This document shows, one piece after another, positions 22,031 through 34,490 of a stretch of 64,000 nucleotides of DNA. The DNA lies in NCBI GenBank assembly GCA_001972305.1, contig BDDD01000018.1:806001-870000 (forward strand), in the 5' to 3' direction. This DNA comes from Cephalotus follicularis. Taxonomy: Eukaryota > Streptophyta > Magnoliopsida > Oxalidales > Cephalotaceae. How positions within the stretch are numbered: the stretch's first letter is position 1; each line of letters starts with the position of its first letter. Under the pieces are notes generated by a model. It ran no database searches and was not told where the DNA came from. It worked only from the letters and a program-made list of their open reading frames with translations. A program made the translations under genes and the position numbers.

Positions 22031-23160
22031 CGCAATGCCCTTGCCGGTGTCCCCTTCGCTGTGAAGGCCCCGCTGCTGCTAGCTGGTCCGGTAGGTGCTG
22101 TATCCTGACTCTTCGGGCAATCTTTCATTGAATGGCCAGATGCCCCACACCTCAAACATAGCCCGTTCATCCTCCAACAATCCTTCTGCAAGTGGCCCTT
22201 CTGACCACAGTGATAACAAGCTCCGGTTCCCGCATTACTCCCCTGACTAAGAGTCCCCAGTGTGGCAGTCTGTCCAAATCTGTTCTTCGAGGATTTAGTC
22301 AGAGAACCACTTCCTTGCCATTTCGAAGAAGCTGGTCTTGTCGGGTTCTGTTTAATTTGTTGTGCCCGGGCCCTCTCTGCTCAGTCCTCACTGGATATGC
22401 TCTCCAGCAATCTCGCCTTTTGAGCGACCTCAGAAAAAGTACCCAGCTCCATAGCCCTAATCCTCGACCGAAGGTCCGGTCGCAAACCCTTCAAAAATCT
22501 CCGTATCTTTTTCACATCATCAGTTACTAGATATGGTGAATGTCTGGATAGCTCCATAAACCTGGCTTGGTACTCAGCCACAGTCATCTCTCCTTGCCGT
22601 AACTCAAGAAGCTTTGTCTCTCTCCGTTCTTGCTCCATCCGAGGTACATAAGAATCGAGGAACTCTGTCTGGAATCTCTCCCATGTAGCATCAAGTCCCA
22701 CTGACTCCCACTTCGCTTTGACCATCTCCCACCAGTGAGTGGCCTCTCCCCATAGACGGTACACGACAAATTTCAGTTTCTGAGTATCGGTACAGTCCAT
22801 CTCTGCAAAAATCTTCTCCAAGTCTTGAAGCCATCTTTCAGCAATCGTGGCATCAAGTTCTCCCCGGAAGCTAGGTGGATTCTGTCTCATAAACCTTTCG
22901 ATATCCCTCCCAAACTGACTACCATCCTCTCCCGGGCAGTGATCGGGAGCTCTATGTTGCGGTCGAGCTTGCGCGTAATACTGGCGCATCTCCTCCGCAT
23001 TGGCCCTATTAAAGGCCATCTGTTGCTGGAAGTAGTCCGCAATTCGGGTCATCGGGTCCCTATAGTCTTGGGGGACAGTCACTCCTGGCGGCATGTTTGC
23101 TGCCTCAGGGGCATTGGCTCCAACAGCTCTAGCCCTTCCACGAGTTCTCCTTCGGTCCAT
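22031..23160 (-). pseudogene. gag of element B
   Basis: Starts at ATG 23160 (MDRRRTRGRARAVGANAPEA). The gag domain is open for 259 residues, with 'NPPSFRGELDATIAERWLQD', 'ATHWWEMVKAKWE' and 'LRQGEMTVAEYQARFMELSR', and is the best-preserved gag in the window. It stops at 22381 (GAG GAC TGA). The frame continues beyond into a Ser/Thr-rich linker and two intact CX2CX4HX4C zinc knuckles near 22110-22220: CYHCGQKGHLQKDC and CLRCGASGHSMKDC. A frameshift separates it from the protease. Confidence 0.9.
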
Positions 23161-23256
23161 TTGTTCCTCTAAGAAGGACGATGGTTAGTCACGACTTTAG
23201 GAAAACAATTTATTCATTGCCAAGGAAAGTATCCTAGCTAAGCATATATGGAATAT

Positions 23257-23268
23257 GCTCTGATACCA
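23257..23268 (-). other. Primer-binding site of element B
   Basis: The plus strand reads GCTCTGATACCA, the reverse complement of the tRNA-iMet site, three bases inside the LTR end at 23272. Confidence 0.93.
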
Positions 23269-23271
23269 CAT

Positions 23272-26121
23272 TGTCACGCCCCCGTTTCAACAACATAGAC
23301 AACATATAGGTGGTAAGGCAATCAACATAAAAAATAATCCGGCTCATGCAAAATTACCAATAAATAAAAACCATCGATAGCGGAAGCAACAACATAAATG
23401 AGCCGAATTTAAATATGCATCACGCATCCCATACTACGTGATGCCCAACAAGTTTATAAATAAACCCAATCATAACTGTCGATCGCCCAAAACGGAGCAT
23501 GAATAATACAGTACGAGATAACAAAATATCCTTTGTTATAAAAACCGAATAACATGATCAATGTTCAATAACCCAAATACATAAATAAGAGAGATAACAA
23601 ATCTTCTCTTTAAGTCTCCATGCATGCTCCACATCATGTCCACTCCGTCAATCTGTTACAGTAGGGGTTAGCCTTTGTCCTCACTCGGCTAAGTGAATAA
23701 ACCCATAAATACAGTTTGAGTCATAGGATAATGAGTATCATGAATGAATGCATAATGATGAGCCATGACATGTAATTTTCACAGTAAGTATACCTCCGTA
23801 TGTATATATAAAAATATATGCATGCTCACAGTACAAGTATAACTCATAAGTTATATCAACACAAGCAGTAAATATGTTCCCAAAAAGGAACCAGACAAAC
23901 CAATCGTCATGACCGTCGCCACCTCCTGGCCCCAACGTCATGCACTCTTACTCCATCCCCGTTTACGAACGGTTTTGGAGCAAGTCCTCCGTAAGTTGTT
24001 TATCACGGCGGCTAAACCAACAGCAAGTTACTAGCTCAGTGGCTAAGTAATCAACAAGTTATTAGCACGGTGGCTAATAATCAACAAGTTATTAGCACGG
24101 CGGCTAATAATCAACAGGGACAAGCATTGCACAGTACAAGTCAAGCAATAAAATATAATTACTTGATCAAATATATTTGTTTAAACTATATTATTCCGTT
24201 CACAAGTTGTGATAAGTTATAAAACTTAAAACAATACATTTCTCCGTCGTTGGAAATACTTCGCCAATCATTTCAAAATATATACATTCATATGTTGACA
24301 AAAATACATTTTCGCACAATACACTTGATTTTTTAATCAGTCCTTTAAAATATTTCTCCGTCTTTGGAAAATACTTTCCCAGCTAGCTCAAAAATATATA
24401 AAATCATACGTTGACAAATATACATTTTCATACACAAACGATCATAATAATCATGCAAGCTTTTCAAAATGGTTAACATTTTTAGGAAGCAACCATAATG
24501 CAAATCACAGTAAAAATGCAACATATGTTCAGAATGCATCTAGGTTCATTCCTAGAGTCGTTTCGGGTCTAGCGGGTCCCATTCGAGTGAAATTCTACTG
24601 ATCAGGGGAAAAGGCATCGATGTCTATCCTTAAGGCGTCGACGTATTTACACTAAGGCGTCGGTCCCATGTACAAATATTCCCAGGCGTTCTTGGACCAA
24701 AGACGTCGATGTCTTTACAAAGACGTTGATGTATTTATGATACCAGAGAGTATCAGTTCGCGAGTCTTGATTCTGGAGGGTAGAATCCGGCCTTTTAATC
24801 CTTCACGTAAACGAATCTCGCTCTCTCAACGTGTAAGGCATGCCACTGGTTAACAGGAATATAACCAGAACATCAATTCGAAACCAACAGGTGATTCCAA
24901 GTGGCTAAATGGCCATCTGAAATGAACATTACAGTTCTACAATTACCCAAAAAAGGCGTCGATGTCTTTACAAAAGTATCTATGTCTTTCACGTTTTCAC
25001 ACGAAGGCATCGACGTCTTCACATAGACGTCGATGTCTTTACCACCCAGAACGTCTTTTCCACAGTTTTAACACACCAAGCCATTATCAAATCCATCCTT
25101 TACACAAAAAAATTCACGTATTCATGTAATCGTACATGCATGATTAACTCCGTGTATCACAGTAACACCACAACAAGTCCAAAATCATAATTCAACCATT
25201 AACATGAAATTCATCATGTTATTCATTAACTTAAAACCCAAAATGCATGTATAAATCTATCACTTTTCCCTACCTTATTGTTCCAAGTTAGGAACTGGAA
25301 GTTCCACCTCTTTGAGTTCCCAAGTTCTGGCCACCAGCAGCTCCAAGGTTCCCTCAGCAACTGCTACCCACGAGCTCCAATCTCTAGCTCCAAGCAAACT
25401 CAACAATGGTGGCTCTCACACTCACTATTTTCCTTCCTCTCTTTCCTTTGGTGTTTTAAAACGCGAGAGAGAAGTGGGGAGGGTCGTTCCTATGCAGGTG
25501 GCTTCCCCCCAACATCCTTCTCCTTACATTTAATGGGCACTCTCGTGCTCTCTCCCTCTTTCCAGATTCTGCACTTTTCTTTTTGTTTTCTTTCCTTCTT
25601 TCTTTTGCAGGTTGCATGTGAGGATGGTATATTCCTTTGCATGTTCCATGTGAGGGGCATGTTTGGAGCATGCCAGGCAACACACCATCATGATCCATTC
25701 ATCACAATGCACTTGTAAAGGTGTCTGGTAAGGCCCCCAAAGATCCCATTGCATGTTACTCTGTCAGTGAAAAACGTGACAGACGTTCTTTACAAAGGCG
25801 TCGATGTCTTTCATTAGACGTCGATGTCTTTTTCCTTTTTTGTAAGAAGGTGTTGATGCCTTTTGTCAATGTCGATGTGCATGCCCCTGCATTTACGTGT
25901 ACCTCGGATCCCATAGGCGTCGATGTCTTTCCAAAGACGTCGATGTCTTTACCCCAAAACAGCGCAATTTTAAGATTTGACATACACATTTCCTTCCTTA
26001 ATCAATATTTAGGGTTTAGAGACCTCTTTTGAGTTTGAAACTTCAACATTCTCATTAATTCAAGTTTAAGATTACATCATAAATCGAAATATTACATTCA
26101 GGAAAAATACCGGGCGTTACA
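23272..26121 (-). repeat. 5' LTR of element B
   Basis: 2850 bp. On the minus strand it starts TGTAACGCCCGG and ends GGGGGCGTGACA, next to the primer-binding site. It is homologous to the F LTRs: the shared block 'cttagccgagtgaggacaaaggctaa' (complement at about 23670-23700) is also at 29675 and 39638. Motif arrays of the AAGACGTCGATGTCTT type lie at about 24615-24740, 24955-25045 and 25785-25955. The open plus-strand frame at 25278-25718 is antisense to LTR leader sequence and is not a gene. Confidence 0.9.
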
Positions 26122-26445
26122 GAGGTTCTGGAGAGGGTTGGCGCAGTTGCGTATCAGTTAGCTTTGCCTCCATTGTTAGCACATATTCATAATGTGTTCC
26201 ATGTGTCCTTGTTGAGGGGTTATCAGTATCATCCCCTACACGTGGTCCACTATCCTCTGGACAGCATTCGGGAGGATCTATCTTATGATGAGGAGGCATA
26301 GGCTATTCTGGATTGACAGGAACGGGTTACGCGTAGCAAGACCATTCCATTTGTGAAGGTGTTATGGAGGAACCATCCCGAGCGTGAGGCTACTTGGGAG
26401 ATGGAGGAGCACATTCGGGAACAATACCCTCGTCTATTCGTTTAA
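26122..26445 (+). pseudogene. 3' end of pol of element C (integrase C-terminus and chromodomain-like tail)
   Basis: The plus strand reads 'EVLERVGAVAYQLALPPLLA', 'HNVFHVSLLRGYQYHPLHVV' and 'TIPFVKVLWRNHPEREATWE', ending in YPRLFV and TAA 26443-26445. This is the typical end of a Ty3/gypsy integrase with the chromodomain-like tail of chromoviruses. Two in-frame stops occur near 26300-26320. Everything upstream is lost at the boundary with element B's LTR. Confidence 0.88.
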
Positions 26446-26484
26446 GGTATGTGTATGTTAAGATTTCGGGACGAAATCTTCTTT

Positions 26485-26498
26485 TTAGGGGGGGTGGA
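26485..26498 (+). other. Polypurine tract of element C
   Basis: A run ending AGGGGGGGTGGA stands immediately before the LTR start TGTAATACCC. Confidence 0.75.
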
Positions 26499-29277
26499 TG
26501 TAATACCCTGATTACCTGTACGTGTTTTTCTTACGGATTTTATCTGTTTCGTTTAAGTAATTGTATGTTTACGTTGGGTTTATGTTTTTGGGCTGACTGA
26601 TACTAGCCTTAGTTTTGGGCATATTAGTATGGACATTGTTGTTGGGTAAATTTAATCAAATTATTACTACTGCAAATCAATTTATAAATACTTAATTATC
26701 ATCTTATAATTGATTTTATTAAATTGTATTTTCAAAATTTGTTTTTTAAAAACAAAATCCTTTATCTTAATTACTTTCCTTCTCCCTCTCAAACTCTCTC
26801 TCCCGTATCTCTATCTCTCCAATCTCCCTCTCCCGCACAACTCTATCTCTTTCCTTCTTGTCACCCTGAAAATCAGCCTATATTCCTTATCCAGCAGATT
26901 GGTTTTTCCCTTTTTGCTATCCTCTCCCATTTGGTCTCTTTTTGCTATATATGTGTGACAATGCCATGAAACCAGCCACCTCTTTCTGTGTGTTGCTACT
27001 GCCGAATTTGCTGAGCAATTGGGGCTGTGATTTTTGTGTTTACATACTCCATTGATAAGGTTAGTTTCATCAAGGTTCAATTCGGTAATTGTTTCATTGG
27101 TATTGCATGGCACTGTCAAAACTTTGAGTGTGTATTTCTCTCTTTTGATTCTGTCGAACAACTGTGTTCTTCTTCAAATTGTGTCACCATTGAAGGTTAG
27201 TTTGTTTCCCTACTGTGATGGTTATGTGTTAGTGTTATCAAGGAATTGTTTTGCCATGTATAGGTTGCTAGAGAAGGAGTAGTTTTGAATTCTACCTTCC
27301 TGTTTTTCTGTAAAAAATAAATCATGTGTTTGTGGCAATCTGTAGACACCTAGGGAGTGTTATATATTCTGGTTTTGATGTATGTGATCATCATAAACGG
27401 ACAGAATTGGAGCTATGCAATTGTATGTCATGGTTTAAGTTTTTCTGTCACATTAAATAATTTCTGTCAATAGGTCTCTGTTGAATTCAGTGTTATAACA
27501 TGGTTTTACATGCCATACAAAGTTGTTTTTAATGTTTGTAATCTTCCGGTATTGAAAAATCCGAGTATTGGCAACTAGATTGCACAAAACTGCATTAAAC
27601 TACTGTTCTGTCGCTAAGAACAGACGACTGCCCATATGAACAGTCGGCTGTCTATTTTAAGTAGTCGACTGTCTTATGCAAACAGTCGACTGTCTTGGGT
27701 TGAGTAGTCGGCTGGACCACTGATTCAGTCCACTGCTTGCATGTCCAAGTTGAGTAGTCGACTGGCCCTGTTGTGTAGTCGACTGCCACCCCTTGATTAG
27801 TCGACTGGATTCTTGAAACAGTCGGCTGGTTTGTCCTGTAAACTTTTGTTTTCATCCATTTGTTCTTCCGATGAATCCGGGTCTATTGTAAACATCATTA
27901 TGATTCTGTTTTATGCCTAAAATGAATTTTAGACCCTTATTTGAACATTGTTATGTTGTATAGATTATTGTGCTACGTGAGGCAAATTAAGTTTACCGGA
28001 TATTCGTAAGCTAGTCTGTGATCGCACAAGGTACGGATCTTCGTTTCTTGAAACACTCTTACTGATTCAGTTCTGTTTTGAGAATAAATACAGATTCTTT
28101 GTTTTGGTTTTATCTGAATTGAAGCTGTTTTGTTTTAATGAGATGTATGTATATTTCTTTTTGGACATCTGGTTTATTTGAAATAAATTCAGTTTTATGA
28201 ATATGCCCTTTCAGATTATGAACTCCGTTATGTTTGGGTTTTGAAATAAAGTCAGTTGATATTTTATTGAAATGAATATTTTTCTGGCTTAATGAATTCA
28301 GCTATGTCGTGGAAATGTCTCTTTATTGTGAAATGAAAGAGTTGCGTTTTGATTATGAAAGTATACGTGAAACTATATCGTTTGAGAACGATTTATGATC
28401 ATGTTTTGGGAAACCTTTCTATGAATTTTAAATTGATTTGATGAAATCAAAGTTTTTGAAATGGTGAAATACTGAGCTTTTATAACCACCTATGGGGGTA
28501 CCATAGGCATGCTGTGGGCCTGGCACGGGGGCATGACACTTTCCGTAATGGTGTAATTAGTTTACGGCGTCTCTCTGGGATATCCTTGGATAGGATTTGT
28601 GATAGAGGCGTATGGATCGATCCTAGTTATATGTTTTTGGGATATGTTATGATATGGGAATTGTATGTGTAGTGTCGTACACTGCAATTCTTTTGGCAAT
28701 GTGGGTGTCGCAAACCCCTTGCTACTATGTGTTTCTGATATGTTATGGGTTTTGGTGCTCAGTTATGGAACCTATGTTTTGGAAAGGTATGCTTTATGGT
28801 TTCAAGTTATGAACTTGGTTTATATGTTTCACCGTGGGCATTTAGAAAGTATGTTTAAACTATTTTATTGCTTAAGATTTCTGTTTTAAAGTTCCTTTGA
28901 AATCTTCCTGCTTTAAAATGTCGTTTACTGTTTTATATTCTATATTCGTACTGAGGTTTGCTCAGCCGCGTTTTTGTTTCCATGCGGCAGGTTATCAGGA
29001 GCGACGGGGCAATGTGTGATGAGAGTGACTCCCTTATGTCTGAGGATCGTCTAGGAGCCGATCCCTTTATGTTTATGTGGTCATAGTGGACCCGTTTAAT
29101 AAACAATATGTTATTTCAGTTTATGACTTTTGGTATTATGAATAAGTTTCAGTATGTTATTGGTTATGCTTTAAACCATCACGTTTTTAATAAAGATGAG
29201 CTTTTCTAGTATGTTATGTTATGTTAAGTTTCTGTAATAGGCACCTGTAGCGACTCCCACAGCTCAGGGGTGTTACA
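26499..29277 (+). repeat. 3' LTR of element C
   Basis: 2779 bp, TGTAATACCCTG to GGGGTGTTACA, following pol and a polypurine tract. It does not look like the A/B/F/G LTR families apart from the general TGTAA...TTACA ends. At 27600-27840 it carries about ten copies of AGTCG(A/G)CTG, a palindromic 9-mer when A is in the centre. The next base starts an internal piece of the F LTR, so C is embedded in or recombined with F's 5' LTR. Confidence 0.88.
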
Positions 29278-29772
29278 AAGTCATTATACTTACTGGTTGA
29301 CTTGTATTGTACGGTGTTTGTGCTTGTTGATTATTGGCCGTTGTGCTAATAACCTGTTGATTGTTTAGCCTTCGTGCTAAGCAACCTGTACAGAGGACTT
29401 GCTTCAAACCGTTCGCAAACGGGGATTGGAGTAAGAGTGCATGACGTTGGGGTCAGGAGGTGGAGACGGTCATGACGACTTGTTTGTCTGGTTCCTTTTT
29501 GGGACATACTTACTACTTGTGTTGATGTAGCCTTATGAGGTTATACCAGTACTATGGACATGCATATACTTTATACTTGTATATACTATGATATATATAC
29601 TGTACTGCATCATAATGCATTTATTCATGTTGCTCATTATCATATACCTCAAGGTGCATTTATGAGTTTATTCACTTAGCCGAGTGAGGACAAAGGCTAA
29701 CGCCTACTGTAACGGATTGATGGAGTGGGATTTCATATGGAGCAACGCAAGGAGACTTAAGGAGAAGACTGA
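29278..29772 (+). repeat. 5' LTR of F, first piece
   Basis: Matches 39250-39735 of the 3' LTR, including 'tacggtgtttgtgcttgttg' and 'gccgagtgaggacaaaggct'. The LTR start is missing. Its last five bases, ACTGA (29768-29772), are the target duplication of element E. Confidence 0.9.
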
Positions 29773-32700
29773 TGTTTAACATAAAATTGTGTTGTTTTTA
29801 ATGTTCTATTTGTGATGTTTTTATGCTTGGAATAGACTACTTTGGTTGTGTTTTAATGACTTTCAGGTACAAGTGTTAAATCACCAAAGTGCAAGAATAC
29901 TACCAAAAAGTGTGCAAAATTGGAGTTAAAAGAGTAAAGATTGAAGAAATGCCAAAATCTGCAGAAAACAGGGCAAACGCGTCGATGCCTTTACTTAAAA
30001 GTCGACGTATTTTCTGGGTACAATAAAAGAAGTCGACTCCTTTCATTCAAGTCGATGTATTTTCTGGGTTGGACAAATTGCGTCGACGTCTTTCAGGAAG
30101 AAGTTGATGTCTTTTCTGGAAATGCAACAATCTTCAAAGGAGCTATGAAAAAGAAGTTGACGTCTTTTGACAAAGAAGTCGACGCCTTTAATGAAGATCG
30201 GCGTCTTTCACACAACACATCGATGTCTTTCAACAAAATTGTCCTATAACTTTTGGAGCAAAAGAAGTCGACGTCTTTCACAAAGAAGACGACGCCTTTC
30301 ACTCGCATCTCAGCAATGTCGCGATTTTTACACAAAGAAGTCGACGCCTTTCTAAAATAAGTCGACGTCTTCCTCTGCAGCAGAAATAGAAAGTTCAGAT
30401 TTTTTCCATATTTTGTAACTAGGGTTACTTTTATTCCGTTTTTGATCAGTTTTGTAGTATATAAACAATGCTATGGCCGGCAGAAACAGGTGTGTAGAGT
30501 AGTAACCCTAATTTATCTTTCATTTTTATTTTACAATGTTTAGTAGCTAAACCTCTCAAGGTTTTAGGGAAGAACAAGCCTAGATTGTTATTGTTTCAAG
30601 TCAGGAAGAGGAGGTTATAGACCTACTCAGAGAAAACAAAGAGACAATTGGTTGGACGATGGCTGACATCAAAGGAATTAGCCCTTCGATTTGCGAGCAT
30701 CGCATAAATCTCATAGAAGGATCCAAACCTTCTAGAGAACCTCAGCGAAGAGCAAATCCCTTGATGAAAGAAGCCATCCAAAAAGAAATCTTGAAGTGGC
30801 TGGACAATGGGATCATTTATCCCATTTCGGATAGTCAATGGGTTAGTCCAGTCCACGTTGTTCCAAAGAAATCCGGAGTAACGGTAGTGCAATCCTCCAC
30901 CGACGATTTAATTCCTATGAAAATCCAAACCGGATGGAGGGTATGCATTGACTACCGCAAGTTAAATACAGCAACCTGGAAGGACCATTTTCCACATCCG
31001 TTTATAGATCAAATGCTTGATAGGTTGGCTGGTCATGAGTATTATTGTTTTCTCGATGGGTACTCCGGATACAATCAAATTCCCATCGCACCGCAAGATC
31101 AAGAGAAAACCACATTCACACGCCCTTTTGGAACATTTGCTTACCGACGCATGCCGTTTGGTCTTTGCAATGCTCTCGCTACCTTCCAAAGGTGCATGAT
31201 GAGTATTTTCTCCGACATGGTGGAAGATTTTCTTGAAGTGTTTATGGATGACTTTTCTGTGCATGGTTCCTCTTTTTCTCAATGCCTTCATCATCTAAAA
31301 TTAGTACTCGAAAGAAGTCGAGAGAAGAATTTAGTGCTTAATTGGGAAAAGTGCAATTTCATGGTGAAGAAGGGGATAGTTCTTGGACATGTAGTGTCAA
31401 AAGAAGGAATTCAAGTAGATAAAGCAAAAATTGAAGTCATCAAGCATTTGCCTCCACCACGTAATGTGAAAGATATCCGAGCATTCCTTGGACATGCTGG
31501 TTTTTATCGAAGGTTCATCAAGGATTTTAGCAAGGTCGCACGCCCCTTGACTTTGCTCCTTGCGAAGGATCAAGATTTTGTTTTCTCTGATGAGTACCTT
31601 GTAGCATTTGATCGCTTAAAGATGGAGCTCACTTTCGCTCCTATCATTCAGGCACCCATTTGGACTGAGCCTTTTGAAATCATGTGCGACGCTTCCGATA
31701 GTGTCATTGGAGCTGTTCTCGGACAAAGAATGAATAAACTGCCTCACGTCATTTATTATTCTAGTAGGACCCTTTCTGATGCGCAATTGAATTACACGAC
31801 GACTGAGAAGGAATTTTTAGCTGTGGTCTTTGCTCTTGAGAAATTTCGTTCATATCTTTTATGATCACATGTCATCGTGTATACCGATCATGCTGCGATT
31901 CGGTATCTCATGAGTAAAAATGATGCAAAAGCACGTCTTATCCGGTGGGTTCTACTTCTTCAAGAGTTTGACGTTAAGATTCGAGACAAGAAAGGAACTG
32001 AGAATTTAGTAGCCGACCATTTATCCCGACTTCCCAACCCACCTAAAGTCCATGGTCTGATTAATGAGAGTTTTCCGGATGACCACATTCTGTGCGTTGA
32101 GAGGGAACCATGGTATGCGGACATAGTGAATTATCTTGTTACGGGAAGTGTACCCTCGGAATGATCTGCTCAAGTAAGGCATAGGTTTCTGTCGCAAGTT
32201 AAACATTTTTATTGGGATGATCCTTATCTTTTTAAGGCATGTCCCGATTTGATTTTGCGACGATGTGTTCCTGATCATGAGCATCGCTCGATTTTATCTT
32301 TTTGTCATGATCAAGCATGTGGTGGACATTTCTGCCCTACCAAGACAGCGGCTAAGGTTTTACAATGTGGTTTTTATTGGCCGACGGTTTTTAAAGATGC
32401 ATTTCAGTACTGCAAGGCTTGTGCTTCGTGTCAAGCTTTAGGCCGTGTGACGAAACGAAATATGATGCCTTTGACACCGATTTTGACGGTCGAGATCTTT
32501 GATGTGTGGGGTATTGATTTTATGGGTCCATTTCCCAATTCGTTTGAGAACTTATATATCTTTCTAGCTGTTGATTATATTTCAAAGTGGATTGAGGCGA
32601 TTCCTTGTCGAACAAATGACAACTCCGTAGTTGTTAAATTTCTCAAAGGACATATTTTTTCTCGTTTTGGCACCCCACGTGCCATTATTAGTGATCGAGG

Positions 32701-32919
32701 TACTCATTTTTGCAATCGTTCATTTGAAGCACTGATGAAAAGATATGGGATCACTCACAAGCTCGCCACACCGTATCATCCCCAAATATCTCAAATTTGG
32801 TATACTTCGCCTAGGTTGGATAAATTACAACTAGTTTACGTTTCCCTGCGTTCGACCCGTTACTGCATGATCCGTGCACTTGTGGCTATAAATTTTAAAA
32901 CATTCTTTTTACGTGAACA
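29773..32919 (+). mobile_element. Athila/Tat-type Ty3 element E, internally deleted, with intact target duplication
   Basis: It starts TGTTTAACATAA and ends ACGTGAACA, and is flanked by ACTGA on both sides (29768-29772 and 32920-32924). It contains the first part of one LTR (29773 to about 30590), then directly pol, then the last part of an LTR or leader (about 32790-32919, with 'gttcgacccgttactgcatg' and 'gatccgtgcacttgtggcta', typical near the Athila/Tat LTR end). Primer-binding site, gag and protease are missing at one junction, and the integrase C-terminus at the other. The first LTR part has an array of GTCGACGTCTTT-like motifs at 29985-30370. Confidence 0.85.
30599..32790 (+). pseudogene. 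pol of element E (reverse transcriptase, RNase H, partial integrase)
   Basis: One plus-strand frame from about 30599 with only two stops (TGA 31862-31864, TGA 32162-32164). Reverse transcriptase: 'WVSPVHVVPKKSGVTVV', 'VCIDYRKLNTATWKDHFPHP', 'YRRMPFGLCNALATFQRCM' and the catalytic box FMDDF near 31245. RNase H: 'IMCDASDSVIGAVLGQRMN', 'YTTTEKEFLAVVFALEKFRS' and, after the stop, [10 protein letters not shown]. Integrase: HDQACGGH...C..C near 32310-32430, 'FDVWGIDFMGPFPNSFENLY' and ISDRGTHFCN; it ends at YHPQ near 32787, losing the rest. These signatures place it in the Athila/Tat (OTA) lineage. No start codon of its own is needed: the front is a deletion junction. Confidence 0.9.
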
Positions 32920-33240
32920 ACTGAGTTGTTCTCTTATTTTATGTACTGGTTTACTGCACAATGATTATGGTAACTGGATTACTGTAACGTGGTTTATTTC
33001 TTTTGTACTGTATTATCACGCTCCGTTTATGGGTGATCGACAATGTTGTTGGGTTTTATATAAACTCTGTGGGTATCACGTAGTATGGGATGCGTGATAC
33101 ATATTTTATTTCAGCTTACTTCATGTTATTGCTTCTGCTACTGAAGGGTTTTGTTTTTACGTAATATCGCATAAGCTGAATTATGTTGTGTTGATTGCCT
33201 TACCTTTTATGTTGCCTTTTGGAAAACGGGGGGTGTGACA
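32920..33240 (+). repeat. 5' LTR of F, second piece
   Basis: It continues the LTR after E and ends GGGGGGTGTGACA at 33240, four bases before the primer-binding site. It matches 39730-40049. Confidence 0.9.
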
Positions 33241-33243
33241 ACA

Positions 33244-33255
33244 TGGTATCAGAGC
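33244..33255 (+). other. Primer-binding site of element F
   Basis: Perfect TGGTATCAGAGC, four bases after the LTR end. Confidence 0.93.
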
Positions 33256-33351
33256 ACATTCCATATATGCTTAGCTAGGATACTTTCCTTGGCAATCAAT
33301 AAATTGTTTTCCTAAAGTCGTGACTAACCGTCATCCTTCTTATAGGAACAA

Positions 33352-34490
33352 ATGGACCGAAGGAGAACGCGAGCTAGGGCTAGATCTGTTGGAGCCAATG
33401 CCCCTGAGGAGGCGAATATGTCGCAAGGGATGAATGTTCCCTTGGATGAGAGAGATCTGATGGTTCGTATCGCATATTACTTTCAACAGCAGATGGCCTT
33501 TGATATGGCTAATGCGGAGGAATTACGCCATAATTATGCGCAAGCACAACCACGACACAGGGCTCCTGACCAGTGCCCAGGGGAGGATGGTAATCAGTTT
33601 GGGAGGAACATTGAGAGATTCATGCATCAGAATCCTCCCAACTTCTGGGGAGAGCTAGATGCTACCATCGCTTAGAGGTGGCTACAAGACTTGGAGAAAA
33701 TCTTTGAAGTAATGGACTGTACAGAGGAACAGAAATTGAAGTTTGCTGTATACCGCCTATGGGGTGAGGCCACTCATTGGTGGGAGATGGTCAATGCGAA
33801 ATGGGAATCTCAGAGGATTAACAGTACTTGGGGAAGATTCCAGGCAGAATTCTTGGAGACATATGTTCCTCGGTTGGAACAAGAGCGCCGGGAGACAGAG
33901 CTCTTGGAGCTGCGATAAGGGGAAATGACGGTGACCGAGTACCAAGCAAGGTTCATGGAGCTAGCCAGACACTCACCTTATCTGGTAGCTGATGAAGTGA
34001 AGAAGATATGGAGATTTCTGAGGGGTCTGCGACCGGATCTTTGGTCAAGGATTAGAGCTATGGAGTTGGGAACTTTTGTGGAGGTTGCTCAGAAGGCGAG
34101 ATTGCTGGAGAGCATATCCAATGAAGAGCGAGCAGAGAGGGCCCGAGCACAACAAAATAAACAGAGCCCGATGAGACCAGCTTCTTCGAAATGGCAAGAC
34201 AGTGGTTCTCTGACAAAATCATCGAAGAACAGATCTGGACAGAGTGCCACACAGGGTACTCCTAGCTAAGGGAGTAATGCCGGAACTGGAGCTTGCTATC
34301 ACTGTGGTCGTAAAGGCCACTTACAGAAAAATTGCTGGAGGATGAACGGATTGTGTTTGAGGTGTGGGGCATCTGGACATTCCGTGAGAGATTGCCCGAA
34401 GAGTCAGGCTACAGCACCTACTGGACCAGCTAGTAGCAGCAGGGCCTTCACAACGAAGGGACACCGGCAAGGGCATTGCGAAAGGTAGAG
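33352..34490 (+). pseudogene. gag of element F
   Basis: Starts at ATG 33352 (MDRRRTRARARSVGANAPEE). The gag domain has 'NPPNFWGELDATIA', 'ATHWWEMVNAKWESQ' and 'MTVTEYQARFMELARHSPYL'. It is broken by TAG at 33673-33675 and TAA near 33916, both single-base changes against B. After a Ser/Thr-rich linker, two zinc knuckles (CYHCGRKGHLQKNC and CLRCGASGHSVRDC) lie near 34295-34395. Length and layout match gag of B. Confidence 0.9.

Larger units (their letters stand above)
21051..26121 (-). mobile_element. Ty3/gypsy element B, 3'-truncated
   Basis: On the minus strand the order is 5' LTR (26121 to 23272), primer-binding site, gag, protease and the first half of reverse transcriptase. It then stops abruptly at 21051, where CACTA transposase sequence begins. 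The rest of pol and the 3' LTR are missing. Gag and pol are very close to those of F (29278-40049), so the two are one family in inverted orientation. The right LTR end (26121) abuts the integrase C-terminus of element C. Confidence 0.9.

Noticed and set aside
25278-25718. Plus-strand frame of 146 codons
   Set aside because: It lies antisense in the LTR of B. The corresponding part of the F LTR does not preserve it, and the composition is leader-like.
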